Shown: one piece after another, positions 11,063 through 23,828 of the stretch
How the letters are laid out: each line of letters starts with the position of its first letter
How positions within the stretch are numbered: position 1 is the first letter of the stretch
Assembly (NCBI GenBank): GCA_023238725.1
Contig: CM041550.1
Location: 9,440,440-9,504,439, forward strand
Origin: Scortum barcoo
Lineage: Eukaryota; Chordata; Actinopteri; Centrarchiformes; Terapontidae
Reading direction: 5' to 3'
Length of the DNA stretch: 64,000 nucleotides
Translations under genes and position numbers: made by a program
Notes under the pieces: model-generated
What the model saw: the letters and a program-made list of their open reading frames with translations, nothing else
Database searches by the model: none
What the model was told of the DNA's origin: nothing

Positions 11063-11979
11063 CTGTCGTGTCCACTTTCCCACAGTGTGCGTTTAAAACG
11101 CCTGATGCATTCAGGATGAGGCAGCAGCTCGGAGCTCCTCTTCGTCGAAGGAGCAGGCCTTTGCACTTTGGATGGGACTGGGTCGCCCGCCGGTGTGTGT
11201 CGTTCCACCCAGGTCTGCTTTTTCTTACCTGCTGTTAACAGTTAAACGATATGAGCGGAGGATTCAGCTGACGTGATCCTTTGGCCGTCACATGCTTTGC
11301 CTCTGGCCCGGCTGTGAGAGAGAGAGGGAGGGAGGGAGGACGGACGAGAGGTTACCGGCAAAGATTTGTGGGGATTTGTCACAGCTGGCACCTCCAGCTT
11401 TCATTTGAAATCTCCAGGTGCAACCTCTAAAGCCTATCAACCTTGGTGTCTTGTGTTTCCAACTGTAGGACTGTGTGCAAAACACCTTCTTTTGGTGCTT
11501 GATATAGGTTTTTTGAGACTTAGCCTAAGAGAGGTAGGCAGGATGAGTTCACCGATTGTGTTTATTGAGGACGCGGAGGGGAGGTGGACCTCTGAGATGC
11601 TGACCAGGCTTCACCTTTTTGAACTTTTTTTTTGTCCACCTCTTAGAGAGTTAGAGGCACTTTCATAGAAACACTGTGTAGATGTCAAGGTGATGTGCTA
11701 GTGGTACATACCTGAGCTAGTGAGCAGCAGTTTGGACTGATGGTCAGATATCAGAGCGAGGAATCTGAGTGCTGAATGGTTTTATTGTAAAGGAGGGTCT
11801 GTTTGTAGCATAATGAACTTGACTCATACAGAAGTGGTGTGGATGAATCTAGATGTATAGCATGAGCTGTTTGTGAATGAATTAAGCTTGATGTGAGTGT
11901 CTTACCAGGGCCTGGGGTGTCAGTCTAAATAGTTTTGTCTTGGAAGTATGGGTTTACACATAGGAAAATACCATTTATA

Positions 11980-11983
<4 letters not shown>

Positions 11984-12045
<62 letters not shown>
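11984..12045. repeat. (TA)n tract of about 31 units
   Basis: Pure alternating TA over about 62 bp, preceded by imperfect TTTATATA. It is self-complementary and liable to cruciform extrusion and length polymorphism. Confidence 0.9.
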
Positions 12046-12048
<3 letters not shown>

Positions 12049-12859
12049 CACAACAAGATAAAAGATGGATGGAAAGACAGGTATCAAAGAAGAAAGAAGG
12101 GGGACTGGAAATTTCTCTTGGGTTTTACCTGGCAGGTGTGAGTGAACCTGAGAGTGGAATAAGGTCAGAGGAACTCAGTAGGGGACAGAAGTCTTAAAGC
12201 ATTCAATGCTTTCAAAGCGAATTGTCTCTTTGGCTGGTAACCAGTGAAAGAGAGGCCGGCACTGAGGATTACATGGACTCTCTCTCCTCTTGTTGCCAGT
12301 CAGCAGCCTGGTGGCAGGATTTTAGACCACCTGCAGGAGAAACTGGCAGACGCCCACGGAAACAGAGTTACAAAAGAAAAAAAAAATCAAGAAAGACAGA
12401 TATCTAAGCAAAAGTCTTTACAAGTTCACTTTGGGTAATTAGGTTAAACTGTGGATTTGTTTTCTGACAACATGTGCTGCTTTGCTTTGGTGGACTCTGA
12501 CTGTTGCACAGTAATGCTGCGTTTTGCTGCGTCACTGCACTCCTAACTGCAATTACATTTACAGTGTGAAATGCTAAAATTGGTTGGATTTAATAAGCAA
12601 AACCCAGCTGCAAAAAGTAAAAAAAGAGAGCAGTATATGATCATATGACATAATACGAATACTGCGTGTCTTGGAAAGGTATGTTAAGGATTATTTTCAT
12701 TGCTGTCATTTCAGTAGGCTGTCAGAGTGGGCAGTTCAGGTGCCAGCAGGCCAGTTCACACTCGTGTGGTGCCACGTACTGTAGGTCAGCTTTACATAAG
12801 CCCTGTGTGTCAGTGAGACAACCTAATCCTGATTCCTACAAAGATACTTAGTCAGCCTG

Positions 12860-12862
<3 letters not shown>

Positions 12863-12897
<35 letters not shown>

Positions 12898-12967
12898 GCA
12901 GTCCTCACTTATCACATTCAACAATTGACGACGTAATGCTCTGAGTGTGTGTGTGTGTGTGTGTGTG
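12863..12967. repeat. Inverted pair of microsatellites, (CA)15 and (GT)12
   Basis: CA at 12863-12892 and GT at 12944-12967 are complementary arms separated by about 50 bp, so the strand could fold into a hairpin. A CT run follows at 13081-13102. Confidence 0.8.
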
Positions 12968-13197
12968 CAAGACAGAAAATGTGGGAAAGGCTCATTGTAT
13001 GAAGGAGGAGAGACACTTGGTGGTAGCTCTGGCAGCAGGACCAACACACTCAACCAGCACGTCTGCCAGCTTGCTGCCAATCTCTCTCTCTCTCTCTCTC
13101 TAAGTGAAGCACTCCAGGTTTTTAGAAGATTAGCTTGTTGGTTGACGAGCTCATGGAGTACAGATAAGATGCTCCTGTGCTGTTCGGTACCAACTGG

Positions 13198-13330
13198 AGC
13201 TGCAACTAATTGCTATTTTTACGACTGATAAATCTGCAGATTGTCTTCTTCTATTAACCCATTGTTAGTTAATTTAGTTTGGTGTCCAAAATGTCTAAAA
13301 GTAGTGAAAAAATGCCAATAGAAATTTCAT
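13198..13330 (+). repeat. Teleost palindromic interspersed repeat, copy 1 (partial)
   Basis: It starts GCTGCAACTAATTGCTATTT and continues with TTAGTTTGGTGTCCAAAATGT and a GTGAAAAAATG block, matching a widespread fish repeat with GCTGCAACTAACGATTA ends. A second copy is at 30899-31205. The right end has decayed. Confidence 0.6.
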
Positions 13331-14364
13331 AGATGACCATAATAGGCATCTTTAAAAAGTTTCTCAGAAACAACCATACTAAACCCAGATATACTCTCAA
13401 AGTAATTAAGGATAAATAAGTCTAGTATAAACTATTTTAATAGTATATGCACTATAAACAACAAAATGTCAGATTTGTAGTGGACTGTACTATATTTTAG
13501 TATTATACGTTATATTGATATTGTATATTTCATTATATTTTACTAGTTCTGTATAAAATACCATCAGTCCAACATTAGCATCATGTCACCTACAATCCTT
13601 CATTATTTAGACAGAGATTTGCTGCACCATCCTTTAAAACCTTAACAGTTGGGTGTTTCATATACTCTGTATTCGCCTAAAACATTTAATTGGAACAATT
13701 TCAGACAAGCCGTGCTCTGGGTCAGCACTAAAGTATGGCAACCCATGAGGGAAAATCCCCCATCTTCATACAGTAGTGTTTATTTTGAGCCTGGGTGAGA
13801 GAGTAGCAGATGTTCAGTACAGAAATAACTCACCAAAGGCTTCAAATGTCCCTCTTTTATTCATTTTAATATTTTTTTAAAGACATGATTAAAATAAGTT
13901 GCAAATCATTATTGTTCTAAAGGAAAATGTGTTGTTGAAAGTATTGAATGTCACTTTCAGCACAGCCATGTAATTTTCCTGCACCAGACGCGTATTAATG
14001 ACTGTTTACTGATTGCTTGTCATGTAGTGACTGCAAACTGCCTACTGAGATCCAGAATTACCTCTCTTATCTCTGCTCTTGAAGTTGACCTCTCCTCGTT
14101 TCAAGGGTATGGAGAGTAAATAAAAAATCGTGGTGGAACATGAGGTCCACAAACAACTAGTGTGTCGTTGACATGGCTTGGCATTGTGCGGTAGCCGGCT
14201 GCTTATATACAGCTTTACGGTGGAGGGAAGGCCAAGAAATACCTACATGGCAGCAATTTAGTGTCCCTACCATGGCTGTGTGGTCAGGAGTCTACAAGAC
14301 ATGTGTGGTAGTCTACTGGTGTTGACACCTGTATGTGGTTGGGGTCAGTTACAGAAGGGTAATC

Positions 14365-14405
14365 ATTAGTCAGTGTCTTGCTCCAGGGCACCTCGGCAGA
14401 TCCGT
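14365..14405 (+). repeat. Short teleost repeat fragment
   Basis: TCAGTGTCTTGCTCCAGGGCACCTCGGCAG is a block common to several fish interspersed repeats. Only this fragment is recognisable. Confidence 0.4.
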
Positions 14406-16228
14406 TGACTGATTATCTGTGTGCATGAATGTCGAAATTGTGCTGTGTGTCGTATTTATCACTGTCGTAATTCCTCCTTTTTACCTTCCAACCTTAATTG
14501 TTTGCAAGTTTGATGGTTCATAAAGGATTTACCGTCAGAAAAGAAATGTTTTCTCTCAGTGGTGGTAACTAAGGTCAGATGTGATGGGTTCAATAAAGGA
14601 TGAATGAAGGCTCACCTTGTTGTTTGAGAAAGTGCACTAAACTGAAGTGCTTTTTTCAAAGTTTTAACAGTGTCTAGTATCTCCATTGAACCCGGCTGCC
14701 TTTCAGCCACGATTCTCAGGTTTTAGCGCTTTAACAATCGTGTCGCGTCCGTGAAATGAAAAGCTCCCTGATTGTCTCCATCATCAACGAAAATAAAAAG
14801 TTTAAGTCGTTAACTGTAGATTGGCATCGAGACGTTGATGGACGGCGGGACGCTGACCTCGCTTGTTGTGCTCCTGAGAGCCCTGTCAGGGAATGTGCCA
14901 TCAAACAGACAAGTCGAAGCTAAGTCATTTCCATTTCTGGCCGTGGTTCAGGAGCGATATGGCTGACCTCACCTGACCTGCAGCTAAAGGAGACCCACTT
15001 TGTCCACTGACAGATTTCTACCTGCTACACAACACAGTGATATACCTGGGTTTTTTTTAAGTGTCTTTTTGGGCTTCTGTTTTTCAACTTTGATTTTTTT
15101 TTCTTTTGGCCCCGAGGGACACTTTTTAGTTTGTGGGTGGCTGAGATTAGTCAAGTCAAACCCACGAGAGTCAGCCCCAACGCCCGGACTCTATCTGTCT
15201 TCCTGACACCTCTGAGTTCAGGACAGACCACTGCTGTTTGTAGCACGCTGTACCTCCATAAGTGAACCTCTATAGTGAAAAAATAAAAGTGTCTAAACTA
15301 TATGAGCTTGACACAGAGATACTCTCAGAGTATCTTACAAGGAAACTAATGTACCTGATGTATCTGTAACTAATGTCGATTCAACTGTGATCATTTTGGA
15401 GGATGTATTTTGTGGTGCTGTTGAATTGTATGACATTACACTGACAGGAGTTCCTGCTATTTAGCCCACTCACAGTAGAAATGGGGTGGACCTGCAATAA
15501 AAGGATTTATTAAAAGGATTTATTGGAGCACTGTTTTATTAGATTGCATTAGTTTTAGCTAGATGTGGGTGTATTATTCAAGCATGCAAGTGTTCTGTGC
15601 CTTTTGACAGCAAAACAGGTCGAAGCTCTGGCTTTAGATTTGGCATGAAACAGGACTGGAGTGGTTTGTATTCATGCATGTAGGAGATTCAGCACAATCC
15701 TGTGTCTTTTTAGGGAGAATGATTTGCTTGAGAACCTAAAAATATGTCCTCTTGAGTTCGAACTACAATTTCATTGCAGTCGCTTTATTCGGAAAAAAAT
15801 AATCAGAAAAGCGCTTGTCAGCAGCGAGGTGGCAGGCTGACAAACAACAGCAGGCCAGCTGCCATTTCCTCAGGTGTTGATGGACCCTCTCTTCCAAAGA
15901 ACAAGAAGATCCATGCAAATCTTGAGACAGGGGGCCTGTGTGAGAAGCGTTTGTATTCCTGCTACATAGCGCATACGGAAGAAAAGGCAGCAAATGAATA
16001 CAGAAATAAAAGACGCAGCAAGGATTTTGAATTGGGGGGGATTTATTTTTGGCAGCAGCCTGAAGTCAGAAGTCTATAGGATGTAACTATTTCTATAGAG
16101 TCACATTCTCCTCACCCAACAGTACCTGGCAGAGCAGATGAGAGCTCATAGAAAAACATGTGTGGGCTGAACCAGGAAAAACACAAGGGTGAGTCACAGC
16201 TCACCTAACAATTTACTGTTGCCAATCC

Positions 16229-16506
16229 TCACTCCTCCTCTCCTCCTCTCCTCTCCTCTCCTTTCGTCCTCTTCTATCCTCTCTACTCCTCTTCTCTCCT
16301 CCTCTTTCCTCCTTTCCTCTCTTCTCCTTTCATCCTCTTCTAACCTATCTGCTCCTCTTCTCTCCTTCTCTTCTCCTCTCCTCCCCTCCTTTCCTCTTCC
16401 CCTCTCTCTTCACCTTTCTTCCTCTTCTCCTCTCTACCTTTCCTCTCTTCACTTTTCTCCTCTTCTCCTGTCATCCTGTCTTCTCCTTCTCCTCTCCTCC
16501 TCTCCA
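16229..16506 (+). repeat. Polypyrimidine tract (TCCTCTCCTCTTC-type)
   Basis: About 280 bp of nearly uninterrupted C/T on the + strand, built from TCCTC and TTCTCC units. It is followed by GT repeats at 16507-16522 and 16565-16588. Such tracts can form intramolecular triplex DNA. The long reading frames over it are low-complexity artefacts. Confidence 0.9.
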
Positions 16507-19500
16507 CGTGTGTGTGTGTGTGTCTTGCGTCTGTGGGATTGCTCGGTGTGTGGGAGTGCAAGCTGTGTGTGTGTGTGTGTGTGTGTGAGGTATCATTTAC
16601 AACACAATTTATGTGCTTGTGTTGAGGGGAGGAAAGAAAAAAAACACCTTTGTCCCGGCCTTTATTTTGTGACATAATGATGTAATTTAGTTTCTTTCAT
16701 CCAGCTTCATCCAGCCCAGTTACACTAAATGTCTTTCCTGTATTTGTGCAGAATGCCTTACAACAAGCTCCATAGATGAGTGTGTGGGCACAGAAATGCA
16801 GCTTAATGGCCTGTGAGTTGGATGAACCTCAGGTTTAAGATTATTTTGCCATAATCAATCTCCATTGTAGTTGCAATGGCGATATGTTAATAGTATAACC
16901 ACCAGTAATAATGATTAGCAAGTAAGTCAGTATGTTTAATATAAAATAAAAAATAGACTAATAACAAATATAAATGTTAAATAATTAACATTAAAGGCCT
17001 CTTATTGACACACTACACAGTTATAGGCCTGATTCAATACAATATATTAGCAAACTGATTATATAGCAGCGGTCAAACCCTTCCTTTAGTGTGTGAGCGG
17101 CGCAGCAGCTGGGACTCACCCAGCTCATTATCAGAGAGCCAAAATTCGCAGAGATGATCCGAAGACAGAGCATCCTCCCACCCAGCGCCCATCAGGTTCC
17201 CACCACCCACCACCTCCTCGCCCATGGGGGTTCAGAAATGAAACAGATATCAGTCGTAAAGACGGATATCCCCCGAGCCACCTCTACGTTTTCCTCTTTC
17301 ATCTGTCCGTCAGGGATTCTTCACGCGGGCTCTCACAGTCTGATGGCGAGAGTGCAGCTGAGATCCTGTCAGCCGAGGTGCAGTAATCTACGACGGAGCT
17401 GAGAAAGAAAGGAGGTTTCCCCGAGGTGCTCGATGGGGTTTCAGGTGGCGCGTTAATGCATTGAACTCTGGCTTCACGTGGTTTTATAGGCTGCAGTTTA
17501 TTGTTTGGTCAGTTTTTCATTTGTTATGTGCGCTGTGTCAGTGTATGTAGTCACTCTTTTTCAAATCCCCACAAGAGGAAACGGGCTAACGTGCCGTACA
17601 TGCAAGTATTGAATGCCAACATGAAGCTTACATAAATTACTTCAGCCTCCGCCAGGATAATTGCATCTCACATCACTCTATTGAAACGCTTTCATATTAC
17701 AGCTCTTTATCCCACCCTGCTCCTGTTAATGGCTCGTCCTGATGGAGCACACAGGTTGACGGTGACGCCCCCTAAGGTCTGCCCCGCAGGCCAGACGCAG
17801 GAGCCGTCGAGCAACAGCGCCGCAGAGGAGTGAAATCTTCGTTTTTCTTCCTCGGCTAAATGAGAAAACCGACAGAGAGCACTCAAGCGAATAACACAGT
17901 GCGACCTTCCTTCCACCTGTATTAACGCTCGTCTCGGAAAATGGCATTGTGTTCAGAAAGACGCAAACCCCCACCCCCCATCAATTTCAGGTATAAATGC
18001 ACAAAAGATGTGTTAAAAGTCCATTTAATCATGGCAGGGATGGGCAGAGATGCATTTAGTCACATTAACAACAACAGGGGGTTAATGAAATGTCGCCACG
18101 CTCCAGATTAACAAGAAATGTCAGGCTTCTTGTAGCAGCGAAACGAGCGAGGTGAGGATCATATTGTCGATTATGAGGATAAATGCTACCTGAGAAAGTG
18201 ATGTGTGTAGTAGTCAGGAAGAAATCACTTTTTTTAATACTGCAGATGCATTATGTAACTTAAATTATAGTATTAATTCAAAACACAATGAGTGTTATAA
18301 ATATAATATATAAAATGGACTAAATGCTGAGTCACCATTTGGCCACAGCTAATGCCTGATTTTTGTTTTTTCTTCATCGCCTGGCGTGCTGGCTTTCCCC
18401 GTCTTCCCACCATATTGCTGGAAGTGTCACCAGACGCTTTGTAAAGTGTGTGATCTGCGGTTCTGAACTCGCTGGAGATCTGTTGGAATTCGGAGCGCAA
18501 AAAGCTTACAAGTCAGACACAAGAAAAATGAACACAACGTCTTCCCTCATTGTTTTTTTCGCAGCGTTTCATCTCCTCAGCGGTCGTCTTCGGGGAAGCG
18601 AGTCGTTATGTAATAAACGCTCATGCCTACACGCGTGCGGACCCACACACACACATTCACGCGTGCATACTGTGTGTGTACAAACATGCAAACATCCCTC
18701 GGTAAGCAATTAGAATAGATGATGTCTCTCTCTCTCTCTCCAATCTGGTAGTTTCTGAGCCCTTTTGAACATTTGTGTCATCGTATGTGTTACAACAGAC
18801 TTTCCTCTTCGTGACAGACAAACTTCAGTGTGACTGTCACCGCTTCCTACTTAGAAAAGGATCCCCGCTACACCAAACACTGCACAGCTTTATTCTTCTG
18901 TTGCAGCTTGCAGATCCATTATCGCGTGCGTGTAAGTGTGAGAGTGTGTGTGAGAGTGTGAATGCTTCCCTCTCTAACGCAACACGTGGGTTGGCTGGGG
19001 GAGGGGGAAGCAGCTCCCTTCTTTTAGGCCTTAATCTTTGACCATCTGCTCTGGCCAAACCCTATTTTGATCACAACCTGCCTCACACAGCACCTCACTG
19101 TACGTAGGCTGAATTTCCTGTGCACTCATGAGGTAGAAGGTAACAGCTGTGTTACTACGTCCTAAAATTACACATCCTCTTGAAGTGCACGTCAGCCAAC
19201 CAAAGAGCACGAAGGCAACAAGATGAGGAGTTCCCAAAAAATGATGAGTGGACGAGTGGAGCTTCTGGCATCGTCCCACTGTGCACGTTGCTTCCTCCAC
19301 TATCCTCAATGATGAAATAGCTCAAATTAAAGACAGCTGGACCTCACTGTCTCTCATTATTGTGTTCAGTGGTTGCCGCCGTGAAACCCCAAACTTAAAC
19401 AGCTTGTGTTTCCAGATATTAAGTATAACAATGTCAAAGGAAACACCGAGCAAAGAGTGGATTGAATTGGTGGTTAATTAATTTGGATGAGAGCTACTCA

Positions 19501-19968
19501 GTGTGTGCAAATTTCTCAATGAATTCAAACGTTCGATGCAACTCTTACCACTTCGTCTCCCTTTTTCTATCATTGAAATATGTATTGAACAACTGCATCA
19601 TCCCTTTTGGAAGTACTCACATTAAATACTGTATTCATGTTGATCCATGTTAAACGAGGCAGGATTAGAAAGAGTTGCACAGCAAAATGTAAAATGACTT
19701 AATTTTGTTCAGCTAAAATATCCACCTCTGACTTCCCCCTTCCAGTCACCTGTCTTAACATAATAAAACACAATGAAAAGCACAGAGGCCAAAAGTGAAG
19801 GCGCAAGCAAACTGCACACAGAGCAACACACACAATACAATGGTTATTAGATTACCGGGATTAAGAGCCAGTTTATATATGATTAAGTGTGAGTGGGAAC
19901 CTCCCTACTTGAGGAAATTACAGGATTACACCAAGGGAACAGAGGATGGGATTACTGCCCTGGTAGAT

Positions 19969-20002
19969 CACACACACACGCACACACACAAGCACACACA
20001 CA
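19969..20002 (+). repeat. (CA)n microsatellite
   Basis: CA run with single-base interruptions. Confidence 0.8.
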
Positions 20003-22156
20003 ATGGGCTATTCTAGAAATACTTTGTCATTGAGGGAGTTTGGTGATTGGGAAAAGGTTGGAAAAAGGACAAAGAAAAATGGTGGTAGTTGTTTTAAGTG
20101 TTAAAATTAAATCAATGTAGATTCTGTCTTTTTGCACCACCTTGCATGTTGGAAAGTGACACCACAACCAGTGTGTAAAAAATGATGCTAAGGGGTCTGT
20201 AAGGCAACTGAGAAAGATGGGGATTGGGAAGTTTTGAAGTTATCTCACAATCTGTTAACATCCTGGCAATTAAAAAATGCTTAAAAATGCTGTAAAAATG
20301 CTTAACATTTGTAAATTCTTACACACAGCTCCTTATGAGGCCTTTCTTGTTGTCCTGTCAAATCGTTTTTGACTTAATTGCTTGTAATTGTGCACTCCAC
20401 AGTGAGGATGACAGGCAAAACAAATGTGGTAGAGATGAACACATAACCAAGCAACCTGCCAGCCTGTGTTCGGGGATTAGTGACATGAATCTCAACGAGC
20501 ACACTGAACAGACTAAAACATGTACAGTGCACTTACTGAGTCATTTCATCTTGCAGTCAGGACGCAAATTCAAATAGTTCAAAGGATTATTCTGAAATAT
20601 TATATGAAACCGTGACCTCACCTGCCATGCCTGCATGTGTTCACTGGCCCCTGCTTACCAGCTCCAACTTACTTAACTCCAATCAGCCTATACACCCCTG
20701 ATTGTCCAGGCTAAACCCTGCTAGCCTACATTCAGTCTGAGAAGGTCCTGTGTGCAGTCATTTGAGCCCAAATTAACTTGGAGTGATCCTGACTAACACT
20801 AAGCACTCAGACCGACACCATTAGGCTTACGATTGCTGCTAAAATCGCACATTGAGCCTTGTTTCTTTCTCCCAGTGGAAGCCATTAAGTCAAACCACCC
20901 ACTGTCCTCACACACACACACACAGTAAAGCTCGCTGCTCTTCTACAGTCTCCAATCCATTATTGCGATCCAGTCCACGCCTTCCCTGATTTGCTCGTTG
21001 CGGCGCTCTGCCGTGTTGCGGCACATGGGTTCATGTGCCTTTTTCTTATGTTTTCAGCAGCAGGGGCCGGAGGGATGAAGGAATCCCGGAGAAGGAGGTG
21101 TCTGCACCCTGCCAGCCCGTCCCTTTATATATAGCCTCAGAAAGGCAGCACCACATCAGCACCGTCGTTCTGCCTCTCGGTTTCCTTCTCTGTGTATATT
21201 TCGTGTACGCCAAGTGTCTGTTTGCTCAGCCGTTGCATCGAGTGCACCCCCCTTTTTTGCTTCCATGGCAACCTGGCGCTAGTAATCCAATTGTGATGTG
21301 AAGATAACGTTGATAATTATTGCTCGCTGTAGGGTGGTTTGCATTTATGTTACAGATGCACACAGAGAGAATAAACGTATGAAACCCACACTGACTGACA
21401 AGCTGACTAATGTATATTGAGTAATTTTTATGAACGGCACCATGTTTTCCATGGCTCTCCTGGGAAAAACAAGACAAAAACATGGCGGCACGTTGAGTAA
21501 ACAGCAGTAATTATCTGAGCTCCGCGAGGCACTCCCACTCGGGCTGTTTTAATGGGCTTGAAGTGAGACAGCTACACCTTATATCTACTTTATCTATGGT
21601 TTGGAAGGCAGCCATAGAGAGATGGGCATAGCATTAACACACATGGCTGACCTACAGTCATGAACAAACCTGCAGCGCTGTGTCATAATGAATTCAGCAT
21701 TTACCTTAGTGTCACTGGTCTTTGGGTGTCTTATCAGTTGCTACGCTACCTCCTCCAACTGTCCTCTCGTTTAGCTCCTTTCTCCTTTAGCTGCAACCCC
21801 CATCCCACCCTGTCCCTCCTCATTGTTGTCTTTGAGATGATGAATGTGGCAAGAGTGAAGGAAAATTAAAACCAAGGTCAAGTTATTGTATTCATCTGAT
21901 GTGGGTTGTGCTTGTGCTAATTGGATTATATTTCATGTTGCGGGAGTAAAAGTTGCCGCGCCGTTTGTCGAAGTTACGCTTCAGTGTCTTCAGCCGCTGT
22001 TTATTGATTATTCGAAGTACAGAATTTGTTGGCCCCCGAAGCCTTCCCATGTTATTTTCCCTCATTACCTTCACCAGTATCTCCTCTAAGGATGTGTTCA
22101 CTCTCAGACTAAAGTGAATCTTAGAGGTGTCAGGAAATTAAAGGAGGCTCGGCGGG

Positions 22157-22169
22157 GCCACTGTCACAT
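22157..22169. repeat. Target-site duplication, left copy
   Basis: GCCACTGTCACAT, identical to 22528-22540, borders the LINE tail. Perfect identity argues for a fairly recent insertion. Confidence 0.75.
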
Positions 22170-22527
22170 CCATCCATCCATTTTCCTAACCCGCTTTATC
22201 CTGAGAACACAGGGTCACGGGGTGCTGGAGCCTGTCCCAGCTATCTTTGGGCATGAGGCAGGGTACACCCTGGATTGGACGCCTTCCCAGTCAATCGCAG
22301 GGCTAACACAGATGACATGACATACAACCATTCACACTCACATACACACCTAGGGGCAATTTAGACTTATCAATTAACCTAACCTGCATGTCTTTAGATT
22401 GTGGGAGGAAGCTGGATTACCCAGAGAGAACCCACGCAGGCACAGGGAGAACATGCAAACTCCACACAGAAGGGGCCTGCCTCAACCAGGGATTGAACCC
22501 AGAACCCTCTTGCTGTGAGGCAACAGT
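22170..22527 (-). mobile_element. 5'-truncated LINE tail (RTE-like teleost repeat) with target-site duplication
   Basis: Seen: it begins with CATCCATCCATCC, continues with the well-known fish repeat blocks around GGGTCACGGGGTGCTGGAGCC, CATTCACACTCACA and GAACATGCAAACTCCACAC, and ends near GTGAGGCAACAGT. A perfect 13-bp direct repeat, GCCACTGTCACAT, flanks it at 22157-22169 and 22528-22540. Inference: the simple CATC repeat is the complement of a GATG-type 3' tail, so the element lies on the minus strand and was inserted by target-primed reverse transcription with 5' truncation. The exact family needs a repeat library. Confidence 0.8.
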
Positions 22528-22540
22528 GCCACTGTCACAT
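22528..22540. repeat. Target-site duplication, right copy
   Basis: GCCACTGTCACAT, identical to 22157-22169, lies at the truncated 5' end of the element. Confidence 0.75.
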
Positions 22541-23266
22541 TCACTGTCAAAAAGTACCTACTGTGGGCATGATTTCATGTTGCTCTGGTGAGGTCGAGAA
22601 AAATTAAAAAAACACTTTGAAACTATTTTGTGCTTTTGCTAACGTCTGTTTTGTCCTGAGCTTGTTTGAGCGCGTCGCCTTCAGATCGCCGATAAAGGTT
22701 TGATGATCTAATAGTCAACAGTCCACCACATGTGTTTTCAGTCAGGGGAGGAAAAAGAAAGAAATCCACTCTCCTCCCTGTGATATGAACCTTCACTTAG
22801 GCTGAATCAGCTAATGCTGTTAGCAGTTGCCATGGAGACTGACTGAGTTGGGGTGTTGCTGTGGAAACTGAGTGGCTGCTCATCACCACCCACAGCAACC
22901 CTCCCCGCTCCCTTGAGCCAACCTTGCAAACACACATTTAAACGCACACTCACACACTCATGAACGCACAGACGCATATTAATAGTAAATATGTTTTCAT
23001 GATGTATCGGTTGCGAATGCGATTTTGCGTGTGTTTGTGTGTAAAAACAGGAAGAGCCGGTGTATGTGTTTCTATAAAAATCTGCAACAAGCTGCTTTGG
23101 CGATATTGTTCGTGAAACGGTGAGGCCCAAATTGAATTGAGACAGAGGATGATTCATTGGTCAACATAACTGGATGTATTGTTCCTTTCATCCCAAATGT
23201 CACAAAGCACAATATCAACAGCGCAGGAGGTATTTAGCCGTATATTAGCCATGTATTTAGCCATAC

Positions 23267-23291
23267 ATTAAATTAAATTAAATTAAATTAA
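23267..23291 (+). repeat. Pentanucleotide repeat (TTAAA)5
   Basis: Five perfect units within the long intron. Confidence 0.85.
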
Positions 23292-23624
23292 GAGTGTTTC
23301 TAACATCCTGAACATATAAGTAGGGAGTGAAGAAGTGGTTTGAGATATTTTGGTGTATATAGAAACATGTTTTCACCATAAATGCCGACCACGGTTTGAA
23401 TCCAGTGTAGTTGTTTGTGAATGGTGGAGTATCTAAAAGGAAAATCAATCGGCATTCACATGATTGAGTAAGTTAGGGATTGAAGTTGCGCTTGTCTCTT
23501 TCACACAGATGCTAATCACTAATAATGGCATGCTCCTTATCTGTTCAATTAATCAGGTGCATCTGTAGCATGCTGCATCCAGGTGTGGTCAGGTTGGACA
23601 GTGGTTTTATTCTACTCCAGTGTA

Positions 23625-23648
23625 GGGTTAGGGTTAGGGTTAGGGTTA
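23625..23648 (+). repeat. Interstitial telomeric repeat, four perfect GGGTTA units
   Basis: Four exact vertebrate telomere hexamers are flanked on both sides by GTGTA (23620-23624 and 23649-23653). The flanking 5-bp repeat is compatible with insertion at a break, although five bases can match by chance. Confidence 0.85.
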
Positions 23649-23828
23649 GTGTACTCCTGTAAGCTGTGCAGAGAGCCAGTGCGAACAATAACTGGAAACT
23701 CTGAAACTGAAGCAGCTAAATGGAACGCGGCCATCATTCATTTTATTATTCACACCTGGGTTTTTCATACTGAGGCATGACAAAATGTCTGCAGTGAAAA
23801 TGGCCCATGAGGAAGGGAGAGAGATATC

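Larger units (their letters stand above)
10498..22156 (+). other. map2: Presumed map2 5'-UTR intron, proximal part
   Basis: No protein-coding exon is supported. It contains the (TCC)n and (TA)n tracts, the CA/GT pair near 12.9 kb, repeat copy 1 at 13.2 kb, a small repeat fragment at 14.4 kb, the polypyrimidine tract at 16.2-16.5 kb and a CA repeat near 20 kb. CpG-richer patches at 17.1-17.4 kb and 17.7-17.9 kb have no splice pair that I trust. Confidence 0.45.
22541..23828 (+). other. Intronic segment between two LINE remnants
   Basis: Contains the (TTAAA)5 repeat and the four-unit telomeric repeat. Nothing else is recognised. Confidence 0.5.

Noticed and set aside
16229..16506. CRISPR-like array
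   Set aside because: Units are irregular simple repeats without unique spacers, and the genome is eukaryotic.
16189..16677. 162-residue Ser/Leu/Pro-rich reading frame
   Set aside because: It is a translation of the polypyrimidine tract and GT repeats; low complexity with no start context or splice support.
23370..23420. Possible tRNA B box (GGTTTGAATCC)
   Set aside because: No matching A box or cloverleaf arms are visible upstream.
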